64,000 nt of DNA from Mucilaginibacter sp. SG564 (lineage in GTDB: Bacteria > Bacteroidota > Bacteroidia > Sphingobacteriales > Sphingobacteriaceae): positions 1 through 64,000 of the forward strand of contig NZ_JABGNA010000007.1 of the NCBI RefSeq assembly GCF_013149275.1, written 5' to 3'. The translations under genes were made by a program, and so were the position numbers. Shown here piece after piece: positions 43,628 to 51,679 of this stretch (its first letter is position 1; every line of letters begins with the position of its first letter). A model generated the notes under the pieces. The model searched no databases and was not told where the DNA came from. It was given only the letters and a program-made list of their open reading frames with translations.

Positions 43628-43660
43628 AAAGCCCTTCCGAATAAACGGAAGGGCTTTTTT
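43628..43660 (+). terminator. Terminator of rpsA
   Basis: AAAGCCCTTCCG and CGGAAGGGCTTT pair perfectly over 12 bases, followed by TTTTGTTG, 24 bases after the stop. Confidence 0.9.
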
Positions 43661-43790
43661 GTTGCTTGTGAAGCATCTTATATACTTTTATAATGGGATC
43701 CCGAAATAAATTCTGGGACTTCATGTTTTAGTTACTGTACTTCCGTTAACAGCTTTTTAAACTCATCACTCAAAACTCAAAACTATTTAC

Positions 43791-43798
43791 TATTTTTG
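43791..43798 (+). promoter_or_regulatory. -7 promoter box of pyrR
   Basis: TATTTTTG is a perfect -7 element. The ATG at 43817 follows after 18 bases, leaving no room for a leader attenuator. Confidence 0.6.
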
Positions 43799-43816
43799 CC
43801 CAAATCCACCCATACG

Positions 43817-44365
43817 ATGCAAAATCTTACACTGCTCGACGGACAAAAATTTCAGATCACCATACAACGTTTATGTCGCCAGTTGATTGAAAATCATGAT
43901 GATTTTTCACAATCGGTGCTTATTGGTATTCAGCCGCGGGGCATATACCTGGCCAAACGCGTAGCCGAAGAACTCAGAAAAATATTACCCGGCAAAACCA
44001 TTTTGCAGGGCGACCTGGATATTACCTTTTACCGCGATGATTTCCGCAGGCGCGAATCGCAACTGGTACCCAATCAAACCAAGATAGATTTTATTATTGA
44101 AGGCAAAAAAGTAGTGATGATGGATGATGTGCTCTGGACTGGCCGAACCATTCGTGCCGCCATGGATGCCATGCAGGCATTTGGTCGCCCGGAGAAGGTG
44201 GAGTTACTGGCACTGGTTGATCGCCGTTACTCGCGACACATACCCGTATCGGCAGATTATGTAGGGATTGAAGTGGATTCCATCGCATCGCAAAAAGTAG
44301 TAGTAAGCTGGAAAGATACCGATGGCGAAGATAAAATTGTGCTGGTATCGGAAGCAGCGGAGTAG
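43817..44365 (+). CDS. pyrR: PyrR bifunctional regulator / uracil phosphoribosyltransferase
   Basis: From the ATG at 43817 the product has 182 residues. It has a type I phosphoribosyltransferase fold with the PRPP loop VVMMDDVLWTGRTIRAAMDA and a flexible-loop region RRRESQ. The sequences VLIGIQPRGIYLAKRVAEE and VDRRYSRHIPVSADYVG are typical of PyrR. PyrR binds pyr mRNA and uracil nucleotides to attenuate transcription and can make UMP from uracil. pyrB follows 197 bases downstream on the same strand, the classical arrangement. Confidence 0.95.
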   Translation: MQNLTLLDGQKFQITIQRLCRQLIENHDDFSQSVLIGIQPRGIYLAKRVAEELRKILPGKTILQGDLDITFYRDDFRRRESQLVPNQTKIDFIIEGKKVVMMDDVLWTGRTIRAAMDAMQAFGRPEKVELLALVDRRYSRHIPVSADYVGIEVDSIASQKVVVSWKDTDGEDKIVLVSEAAE

Positions 44366-44392
44366 TATTATAAGAAAGTACATATATTAAAG

Positions 44393-44475
44393 CGTCATTG
44401 CGAGGTACGAAGCAATCTCTAAGCTATACAGGGTCGCTCTGTAAGTTGGGGATTGCTTCGTACCTCGCAATGACG
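44393..44475. repeat. GTCATTGC palindrome, copy 4 (most perfect)
   Basis: The 25-base left arm (44393-44417, starting CGTCATTGCGAGGTACGAAG) is a perfect complement of the right arm (44451-44475). The centre is 33 bases. It sits between pyrR and pyrB, where a strong hairpin could affect read-through from one to the other. Confidence 0.95.
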
Positions 44476-44562
44476 AGAGGGACAAAAAAATAAATTTCAG
44501 AATCGAAATTCAGAGAATAAAAAAATCCGAAATCGAACATCCGAAATCCGAAATAAAAAATC

Positions 44563-45489
44563 ATGGCAGGACTAAGCACAAGGCATTTATTAGGCATAAA
44601 AGATTTGAACCGGGCAGATATCGAGCTGATATTTGAAACTGCCGATACTTTTAAATCCGTTTTAAACCGGCCGATCAAGAAAGTGCCATCTTTGCGCGAT
44701 GTAACTATTGCCAATATTTTCTTTGAGAACTCCACCCGTACCCGCCTGTCATTCGAATTGGCCGAGAAGCGTCTTTCGGCAGATGTGGTGAACTTCGCGG
44801 CGTCATCGTCATCGGTAAGCAAAGGCGAAACGCTGATCGATACGGTAAACAATATTCTGGCCATGAAGGTAGATATGGTGGTGATGCGCCACCCTTATGC
44901 GGGCGCGGGCATCTTCCTGTCGAAACATGTAAAGGCCCAGATAGTAAATGCTGGCGATGGCGCTCATGAGCACCCTACCCAGGCTTTGCTGGATGCTTTC
45001 TCCATCCGCGAAAAATATGGTGATGTGGCGGGCAAAAAAGTGGTGATCGTGGGGGATATACTGCACTCCCGTGTCGCGCTTTCCAACATTCTTTGTTTGA
45101 AACAACTGGGTGCCGAGGTTATGGTTTGCGGCCCGACTACGCTGATCCCTAAATACATCGGTTCGCTTGGCGTAAAAGTTGAACATAATTTAATAAAAGC
45201 CCTAAACTGGTGCGATGTAGCCAACATGCTACGCATACAGCTGGAGCGTCAGGACATTAAGTATTTCCCTTCCCTGCGAGAATACACTATGCTTTTTGGC
45301 TTGAATAAAACCATCCTGGATTCATTAGATAAAGAGATCACGGTAATGCACCCCGGTCCTATCAACCGCGGCGTGGAGATCACCAGCGATGTAGCCGACA
45401 GCAAGCAATCCATCATTCTTGACCAGGTAGAGAACGGTGTAGCTGTGCGTATGGCTGTACTGTACCTGCTGGCCGGGCAAACGCCTTAA
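44563..45489 (+). CDS. pyrB: Aspartate carbamoyltransferase catalytic chain
   Basis: The 308-residue enzyme joins carbamoyl phosphate to aspartate, the committed step of pyrimidine synthesis. STRTRLSFE holds the carbamoyl phosphate loop (Ser-Thr-Arg-Thr), HPTQALLD the second carbamoyl phosphate site, and MHPGPINRG the aspartate-binding loop. It is full length and of the bacterial PyrB class associated with PyrR. The gap before it contains a 25-bp palindrome and a run of repeated AATCCGAAAT-type text before the start codon. Confidence 0.97.
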   Translation: MAGLSTRHLLGIKDLNRADIELIFETADTFKSVLNRPIKKVPSLRDVTIANIFFENSTRTRLSFELAEKRLSADVVNFAASSSSVSKGETLIDTVNNILAMKVDMVVMRHPYAGAGIFLSKHVKAQIVNAGDGAHEHPTQALLDAFSIREKYGDVAGKKVVIVGDILHSRVALSNILCLKQLGAEVMVCGPTTLIPKYIGSLGVKVEHNLIKALNWCDVANMLRIQLERQDIKYFPSLREYTMLFGLNKTILDSLDKEITVMHPGPINRGVEITSDVADSKQSIILDQVENGVAVRMAVLYLLAGQTP

Positions 45490-45571
45490 ATTTCATTAAG
45501 CAAGCAGGTTCAGTTTTCTTAACCCTATTTATATAACAACGCTTGTTGTCAGCGTTGATAAGCAAAGTAAA

Positions 45572-47011
45572 ATGATAAAGTTTAAGAATATTTGCTGTTT
45601 ATGCCTTTTCATAGCTTCCTTATTTCATACCTTATCCGCACAGTCTCAAAGTCGTCAGCAGGTAAAAACAGATTCGGTATTTGCCCTGGTTCAAAAATAT
45701 TTTAACGCCCAGAAAGCCGATTCACTTTATTCCCTTGGCGGTGAATTATTCAAAAAAACCTTAACTCCCGAAGGCTTCCGGTCTGTGGCCAACCAGCAGC
45801 TTTTCCCACTGGGCGATATTAAAGGTTCATCGCTTGTTAGTTTTGTTAATAACAAAGTAAGTACCTATAAGCTGATCTTCGGCGCGGTTACTTTACAGCT
45901 GCAAATGAGTCTTGATCAGGACAATAAACTGGATCTTTTCCTGTTTCAACCATTTAACCAGGTAACCGCCGATAAGCTAAATCAGGCTGCCTCAACCAAT
46001 AAGTTATTAACCTCCATGGACAAAGCGATCGAATCTGTTGTACGCAGGTATATTCAAAAAGCCAATACCGTGGGCTTAAGTGTAGGCGTTTTAAAAGATG
46101 GCCAAATAAGCACCTACAACTATGGCGAAACCACCAAAGGTAACAAGCAACTGCCCACACTTCATACCATTTATGAGATAGGATCTATCACCAAAACGTT
46201 TACGGCTACTTTACTGGCTTACTATGTAAACGAAGGCAAAGTAAAACTGACCGATCCTGTTATTAAATACCTGCCCGATTCTGTGGCCAAAAATCCGGAG
46301 TTAAAATTGATCACGCTGGAATCATTAAGCAATCATACTTCGGGTTTAGCCCGTATTCCGGATAATATGGAGGCTAGCGCGACCGATGAGCTTAATCCTT
46401 ATAAAGATTACACCAAGCAGCAGCTGTTTGCCTACCTTAAAACCTGTAAACTGAATAGCCAACCCGGTGAAAGATACGATTACTCCAATTTAGGTGTGGG
46501 ATTGCTTGGCACCATCCTGTCCAAATTGAGTGGTAAAACATTTGAGCAAATGGTGCTCGAAATCATCTGCCGCCCGCTGGTCATGTCAAGTACTACCCAG
46601 CGTTTAAGTCCGGCCCGGTTAAGCAACTTCGCTACCGTATATAATGCCAGCGGTGAAGCTACTCCTGCCTGGGATTTTGACGTTTTAGCCCCTTGCGGGG
46701 CCCTCCATTCATCAGTAAATGATTTGCTGGTATATGCAAAGGCCAATATGACACCGGCTCCTGACAAGCTCGGTAAAGCTTTTGAGCTAACTCATCAGAT
46801 CACTTTCAGTAAGGATGCCAAAATGGGCCTTGCCTGGCATATTATTATTGTTGACGGTGTGGAGTATTATTTTCATAACGGCGGTACCTACGGCAGCAGC
46901 AGCTTCCTGGCTTTTAATGCGCAAAAGAGCCTTGCTGTAGTAATACTATCCAACGCGGCAGAAAGTACAGATCTTATAGGTACTAAAATACTGCAGTTGC
47001 TGCAAAAGTAA
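45572..47011 (+). CDS. Exported serine hydrolase (beta-lactamase class C / PBP-like)
   Basis: The 479-residue protein has a signal peptide (CCLCLFIASLFHTLSA) and an N-terminal domain of about 110 residues resembling DUF3887-type folds (KADSLYSLGGELFKKTL). A serine beta-lactamase fold follows with SxxK in EIGSITKTF, YxN in YDYSNLGVG, and HxG in FHNGGTYGSS. Such proteins hydrolyse peptides, esters or beta-lactams in the periplasm. The combination with an N-terminal accessory domain is common in Bacteroidota and does not by itself mean antibiotic resistance. The gene is monocistronic. Confidence 0.88.
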   Translation: MIKFKNICCLCLFIASLFHTLSAQSQSRQQVKTDSVFALVQKYFNAQKADSLYSLGGELFKKTLTPEGFRSVANQQLFPLGDIKGSSLVSFVNNKVSTYKLIFGAVTLQLQMSLDQDNKLDLFLFQPFNQVTADKLNQAASTNKLLTSMDKAIESVVRRYIQKANTVGLSVGVLKDGQISTYNYGETTKGNKQLPTLHTIYEIGSITKTFTATLLAYYVNEGKVKLTDPVIKYLPDSVAKNPELKLITLESLSNHTSGLARIPDNMEASATDELNPYKDYTKQQLFAYLKTCKLNSQPGERYDYSNLGVGLLGTILSKLSGKTFEQMVLEIICRPLVMSSTTQRLSPARLSNFATVYNASGEATPAWDFDVLAPCGALHSSVNDLLVYAKANMTPAPDKLGKAFELTHQITFSKDAKMGLAWHIIIVDGVEYYFHNGGTYGSSSFLAFNAQKSLAVVILSNAAESTDLIGTKILQLLQK

Positions 47012-47060
47012 GAAGCAAACAATCCCATCATGCCGAACTTGTTTCGGCATCTTTGCCCAA

Positions 47061-47150
47061 TCATGTCATTGGAGCGTAGCGTGGCAATCTCCTCGCTCGC
47101 ATATTGAACGCGATGAGATTGCTTCGTCGTTCCTCCTCGCAATGACATGA
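47061..47150. repeat. GTCATTGC palindrome, copy 5
   Basis: TCATGTCATTG (47061-47071) pairs with CAATGACATGA (47140-47150). The inner parts GTGGCAATCTCCTCG and CGATGAGATTGC pair loosely. A small hairpin ATGCCGAA/TTCGGCAT-type lies just before it (about 47030-47050). It is located between the serine hydrolase and efflux operon, which converge. The 287-base gap holds no gene. Confidence 0.8.
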
Positions 47151-47204
47151 TTAAATTATCCGCTCGTTCGAAATGACATTCCTTTTTATATCTATAATTA
47201 TCCA

Positions 47205-47243
47205 TAAAAAAACATCCCACCTTGCTTAAAGCAAAGCGGGATG
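47205..47243 (-). terminator. Terminator of the efflux operon
   Basis: On the minus strand CATCCCGCTTTGC pairs with GCAAGGTGGGATG over 13 bases (G-T pairs included) and is followed by seven T residues. Confidence 0.8.
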
Positions 47244-47298
47244 CAAAACAAAAGTAATCAGTCAACTGAATTAACTCAATCCTTATCCTATCAACTAA

Positions 47299-48420
47299 TT
47301 ATTTATCTTTTACTGTTGATCCGTTCCTGATCTCGTCTGAGGCTACTTTTACCAGTTTATCATCTGGTTTAATATCGCCGTAAACTTCCATCAAATCGCC
47401 CGATGTTAAGCCTTTTTTAGCGTCAACCCATATCGCTTTATGATTTACCACCTTAATTACAAACACCTTTTCGGTAGAAGTGTAAACAGCGGTTTTTGGC
47501 ACCACATAAGCGCTATCGCCACCTGGCAGGGGCACGTTAACTTCGGCAAACATGTGCGGCAAAAGCTTTTTATCTTTATTGTATACGTCCATTTCTAAAC
47601 GCTCGGCTCTTAATTTTTCATCCAAAGCACCGGCCAAACGTTTCACCTGCGCGGTGAATTTTTGGTTAGGCAAAGCTTTCACCGTAAAATCAACTTCACT
47701 TTTGTTGCTTAATGAACCTGTAGAGCTTTCTGGTATGGATACTACCAAACGCAGTCTTTTCTGATCCTGTAAAGTAAACAGTGGATCGGTGCTTTTACCA
47801 CCCGGACCTACATAAGCACCCAGGTTTACATTACGGCTGGTGATCACACCATCAAACGGAGCGCGTATTTCCAGGTAAGCCAGGTTAGCAGCAACTTCTT
47901 TGTAAGCCGATTTGGCTGCTTCTACGTTGGCCAGGTCAGAGTTCTTTTTGGCTTCAGCCTGCTCCAGGTCATTTTGCGATACGGTACCGGGAGTTTTGCT
48001 GGTACTTAACAATCGGTCATAAGTAGCTTTGCTGGCATAGTAAATGGCCTCCTGTTGCTTAATTCTTGACTGCGCGCCTGCTAATTGCGAGTTGATCTCC
48101 GGTGCTTCTAAAACAACCAGTAATTGTCCCTGGTGTACTTCGGAACCGATATCAACCAGCAGTTTTTTCACATAGCTGTTCACCTTGGCATACAGGTCGA
48201 CCTGCTGATAAGGGATCAGTTCGCCGGGAATGGTAACTGAACCACTCAGTTTTCCTTTTTGAACCGAAACCAGCTCGACCGATGGGGTTTCCACTGCTTC
48301 CTGTTGTTGCTCTTCGGCGCTTTCTTTTTCTTTTTCCTCTGAATGACACGCACTCAGGAAACTTACTGCTACCGCTAATACGGCAAGCATAATGGTGGAT
48401 CTATTTTTAAGCTTTTTCAT
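47299..48420 (-). CDS. RND efflux periplasmic adaptor lipoprotein (HlyD/AcrA family)
   Basis: The 373-residue protein has a lipobox (AVSFLSAC, Cys25), an acidic segment EEKEKESAEEQQQE, then barrel-sandwich halves (GELIPYQQVDLYAKVNSYVK and IRAPFDGVITSRNVNLG). A helical hairpin (about 110-180) and C-terminal beta-barrel follow. It bridges the inner-membrane pump and the outer-membrane channel. Its start overlaps the end of the pump gene by 14 bases, so the two are translationally coupled. The ATG at 48420 is preferred over 48438. Adaptor last in the operon is an unusual order. Confidence 0.92.
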   Translation of the reverse strand: MKKLKNRSTIMLAVLAVAVSFLSACHSEEKEKESAEEQQQEAVETPSVELVSVQKGKLSGSVTIPGELIPYQQVDLYAKVNSYVKKLLVDIGSEVHQGQLLVVLEAPEINSQLAGAQSRIKQQEAIYYASKATYDRLLSTSKTPGTVSQNDLEQAEAKKNSDLANVEAAKSAYKEVAANLAYLEIRAPFDGVITSRNVNLGAYVGPGGKSTDPLFTLQDQKRLRLVVSIPESSTGSLSNKSEVDFTVKALPNQKFTAQVKRLAGALDEKLRAERLEMDVYNKDKKLLPHMFAEVNVPLPGGDSAYVVPKTAVYTSTEKVFVIKVVNHKAIWVDAKKGLTSGDLMEVYGDIKPDDKLVKVASDEIRNGSTVKDK

Positions 48421-51400
48421 GATGGTGCAAAGGGACATAAAATTTACTTTCTTTATCTTCTGGATCTAATGAAACTGATTGTGTGGTGGCATTACCTTGT
48501 ACCCAGGCAAAAACCAATGGTAATATTAACAGGGCCGCAAATGTGGAAGCAATAAGTCCGCCAATAACCGCACGGCCGAGTGGTGATGTCTGGTCACCGC
48601 CTTCGCCCAGGCCGGATGCCATCGGGATCATACCCACAACCATCGCCAAACTGGTCATTAATATAGGGCGCAAACGCAGGGCCACTGCTTCACGGGCGGC
48701 TTTCAACGCATCCCCGTTGTGTTTACGCAATTCTTCGGCGTTGGTTATCAACAATACCGCGTTGGAGATGGATACGCCTACCGACATGATCATACCCATG
48801 TATGATTGCAGGTTGAGCGTTGCCCCGGTTATTTTAACCAATAATAACGAACCGAACAATACCGCAGGCACCGTTGATAGTACCACGAACGACATTTTGA
48901 ACGACTGGAAATTAGCTGCCAGCATCAGGAATATCACGATAATAGCTACCAACAAACCTGATTGTAAACTATCCAATGTATCGGTTAATGTCTGGCTTAA
49001 ACCGCGCATTTCAACGGTTAGCCCGTGCGGCAATTTTCCTATAGATTTAATAGCTTCCTGCACATCATGCGTTGCGGTACCTAAATCTTTTTTATTGATA
49101 TTGGCCGTAACAGACAGGGTTGGTATAGCACCAATGTTATCATCTTCGCCATTAGCTAAGCCGGTTTTCACATCGGCCACATCACCCAGCGTAGGGCGTG
49201 CCTGGTTAGCCAATACCGGTATTTCCTTCACATCGTTCAGGCTGGCCATTTGATATTCAGGCACCTGCACCTGTACCAGGTAGCTTAATCCTACGCGCTC
49301 ATCTATCCAGTTATTTTTTTCGGTAAACCTCGATGATGAGGTAGAAGCGATCAACGAGCGGGATATATCATTTAAACCTACACCCAGTTGCGCTGCTCTT
49401 TGTCTGTCGATAGTAATATCTAACGACGGATAGTTAAACGACTGGCCTATCTGTGCATCGCGCAGATATTTGATCTGTTTTAATTTATCCAATATCTTGA
49501 ACGCGTATTCCTGGTTTTGTTTTTTGTTTTTACCGGCCAGGGTAACTTCTATCGGTGTTGGCGATCCCTGGCTCAGGATCTTGTCAGTCAGTTCTATCGG
49601 CTCAAAGGAGATCTTTATGCCAGGCATTTTTTGAGCTATAGAGTCCCTGAATTTTTCTTTCAGATCATCCAGGTTCACTTTATAGTCTTCTGTTAAGCTC
49701 ACCTGCATAACTGCTTCCTGCGGACCAGCCATAAACATATATATCGGGTTGGTGGAGAACGAAGATGGGTGCGTACCCACCATAGTAGACGTAATAGCAA
49801 TGTGATTTTTACCCACAATGTTACCCAGTATATGCTGCGCTTTCACTACTTCTATCTCGGTACGCTCCAAACGGGTACCATCGGGCGCACGCAAACGTAC
49901 CTGGAATGTTCCGGAGTTTACTTTTGGTAATACGTCGCGGCCAATAATGTTAAAGAGCAGGAAGGCTAAGCCAAAAGCAACAACAACATAAACAGTTACC
50001 AGGATCTTGCGGTTGGGCAGCATCCTGTCCATGAGGCGCATAAAGCTATCCCTGAACCTGTCAAAACGGGTTACTTCTTTACCCGTATGCTCCAAAGCCC
50101 TTTTCATGGCTTTTTCTTTTTGCTCCCATGGTTCGCCTTCATCTTCCAAAGCAAAACCATCTGCATGGCTGTGGTCTTCATGTTTGTTTACCATGATCCA
50201 GTTGGCCATGATGGGTACAAAGGTTTGCGCCAGGAAGTAAGATACGATCATGGAGAAACCAATGGCCAGCGCCAGCGGCAGGAACAACGCTCCAGGAATA
50301 CCTTTCATAGTAAAGGCCGGTGCAAACACTGCCAGGATACAGAACAAGATCAGTAATTTAGGAAAAGCGATCTCCTTACAGGCATCCCATATAGCCAGGG
50401 CTTTGGGTTTACCCATATCAAAGTGTTGGTGTATGTTCTCGATCGTTACTGTCGACTCATCCACCAAGATACCAATAGCCAACGACAAACCGCTCAGCGT
50501 CATTATATTGATGGTTTGCCCAAAAAGCGAAAGGAAAAATATAGCTGATATAATACAGGTTGGTATAGTTAATATTACGATGAGTGCACCGCGTTTGTCA
50601 CCCAGGAACAGCAACACCATTAAACCAGTGAGTACCGCACCTATGGCGCCCTCTTCGGCCAAACTCTTTACCGCATTAATTACGTAAACCGATTGGTCAA
50701 ATACAAACGACAATTTTACGTCATCCGGAACCAAAGCCTGGAAACGGGGAAGCGCTTTTTTCAAATTCTGCACCACATCCCAGGTTGAAGCCGTAGCCGA
50801 TTTGGTGATAGGCAAATAAACCGAACGTTTACCGTTAATAAGTGCGTAACCGTTGGTGATGTCCGCGCCATCTTCTACAGTAGCTACATCATGTAAAAAA
50901 ACTGTTTGTACACCATTTTTGTATAGTGGGATATTACCAAAATCCGGAATCTTTTTGATGGTAGTATTTGCCGGTGCCAGGTAGTTATAGTCGCCTATAC
51001 GTACGTTACCCGCGGGGGTGTTTTGGTTATTCTCACGCAAAGCAGCCACGATCTGATCGGGTGTTAAGTTGTGCGAGCGTAACAATCCAGGATCAACCTT
51101 GATTACCACGGTTCGCTGGTTACCACCAAAAGGAGCAGGTGCTACCAATCCCGGAACCGATGTAAATGCCGATCTGATATAAACCAGGGCGAAGTCAAGC
51201 AATTCGTTGTTTGATCGGGTAGGACTACTAAGTACCAACTGACCAACCGGTAGCGTAGAGGCATCAAACCTCAAAATAAATGGAGGTTGTGAACCCTGTG
51301 GGAATGCCGACTGGGCCCTGTTGGTGAACGCCGTGACCTCCGCCGCGGCTTGTGCCATATTAGTACCTTCGTAAAAAGTAACTTTTATCAGTGTTAAACC

Positions 51401-51658
51401 CTGTACGTTTTTGGTTTCGATGGTTTTAACACCCGAAACAAAAAGCAGCAGGTTCACATACTGCTTACCAAAATAAGCCTCCATCTGGTCGGGAGTAAAA
51501 CCTCCGTAAGGGTGGGATACGTAGATAACCGGCAAGTTAAGATCAGGAAAGATATCTATCTTGATAGTACGTACCGCATTGATCCCGAAAAAAAACAGTC
51601 CGGCAACTATAACCAATATGGTAATTGGTTTTTGTAGCGCCCCTTTGATCATTCCCAT
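48407..51658 (-). CDS. RND multidrug/metal efflux pump (AcrB/CzcA superfamily)
   Basis: The 1083-residue pump has 12 predicted membrane spans and two large periplasmic loops (about 40-330 and 590-870). The fourth helix reads SLAIGILVDESTVTIENIH: the usual DD (AcrB-type) or DG (CzcA-type) pair is DE here. A charged cytoplasmic linker with His residues (NKHEDHSHADGFALEDEGE) follows the first half. RND pumps export antibiotics, detergents or metals driven by protons. The substrate cannot be called from sequence; overall the protein falls between the classical HAE1 and heavy-metal groups. Confidence 0.92.
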   Translation of the reverse strand: MGMIKGALQKPITILVIVAGLFFFGINAVRTIKIDIFPDLNLPVIYVSHPYGGFTPDQMEAYFGKQYVNLLLFVSGVKTIETKNVQGLTLIKVTFYEGTNMAQAAAEVTAFTNRAQSAFPQGSQPPFILRFDASTLPVGQLVLSSPTRSNNELLDFALVYIRSAFTSVPGLVAPAPFGGNQRTVVIKVDPGLLRSHNLTPDQIVAALRENNQNTPAGNVRIGDYNYLAPANTTIKKIPDFGNIPLYKNGVQTVFLHDVATVEDGADITNGYALINGKRSVYLPITKSATASTWDVVQNLKKALPRFQALVPDDVKLSFVFDQSVYVINAVKSLAEEGAIGAVLTGLMVLLFLGDKRGALIVILTIPTCIISAIFFLSLFGQTINIMTLSGLSLAIGILVDESTVTIENIHQHFDMGKPKALAIWDACKEIAFPKLLILFCILAVFAPAFTMKGIPGALFLPLALAIGFSMIVSYFLAQTFVPIMANWIMVNKHEDHSHADGFALEDEGEPWEQKEKAMKRALEHTGKEVTRFDRFRDSFMRLMDRMLPNRKILVTVYVVVAFGLAFLLFNIIGRDVLPKVNSGTFQVRLRAPDGTRLERTEIEVVKAQHILGNIVGKNHIAITSTMVGTHPSSFSTNPIYMFMAGPQEAVMQVSLTEDYKVNLDDLKEKFRDSIAQKMPGIKISFEPIELTDKILSQGSPTPIEVTLAGKNKKQNQEYAFKILDKLKQIKYLRDAQIGQSFNYPSLDITIDRQRAAQLGVGLNDISRSLIASTSSSRFTEKNNWIDERVGLSYLVQVQVPEYQMASLNDVKEIPVLANQARPTLGDVADVKTGLANGEDDNIGAIPTLSVTANINKKDLGTATHDVQEAIKSIGKLPHGLTVEMRGLSQTLTDTLDSLQSGLLVAIIVIFLMLAANFQSFKMSFVVLSTVPAVLFGSLLLVKITGATLNLQSYMGMIMSVGVSISNAVLLITNAEELRKHNGDALKAAREAVALRLRPILMTSLAMVVGMIPMASGLGEGGDQTSPLGRAVIGGLIASTFAALLILPLVFAWVQGNATTQSVSLDPEDKESKFYVPLHHHEKA

Positions 51659-51679
51659 TATAAATGTGTATTACTGTTA

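Noticed and set aside
44490..44562. AATCCGAAAT-type text before pyrB and similar text at 55386-55460 and 36066-36110 as one repeat family
   Set aside because: The similarity is short and low-complexity; I could not define arms or borders well enough to list it as an element.
45572..47011. Serine hydrolase as an acquired AmpC antibiotic-resistance gene
   Set aside because: It has an extra N-terminal domain and family-wide motifs common to Bacteroidota housekeeping hydrolases; nothing nearby suggests a mobile resistance gene.
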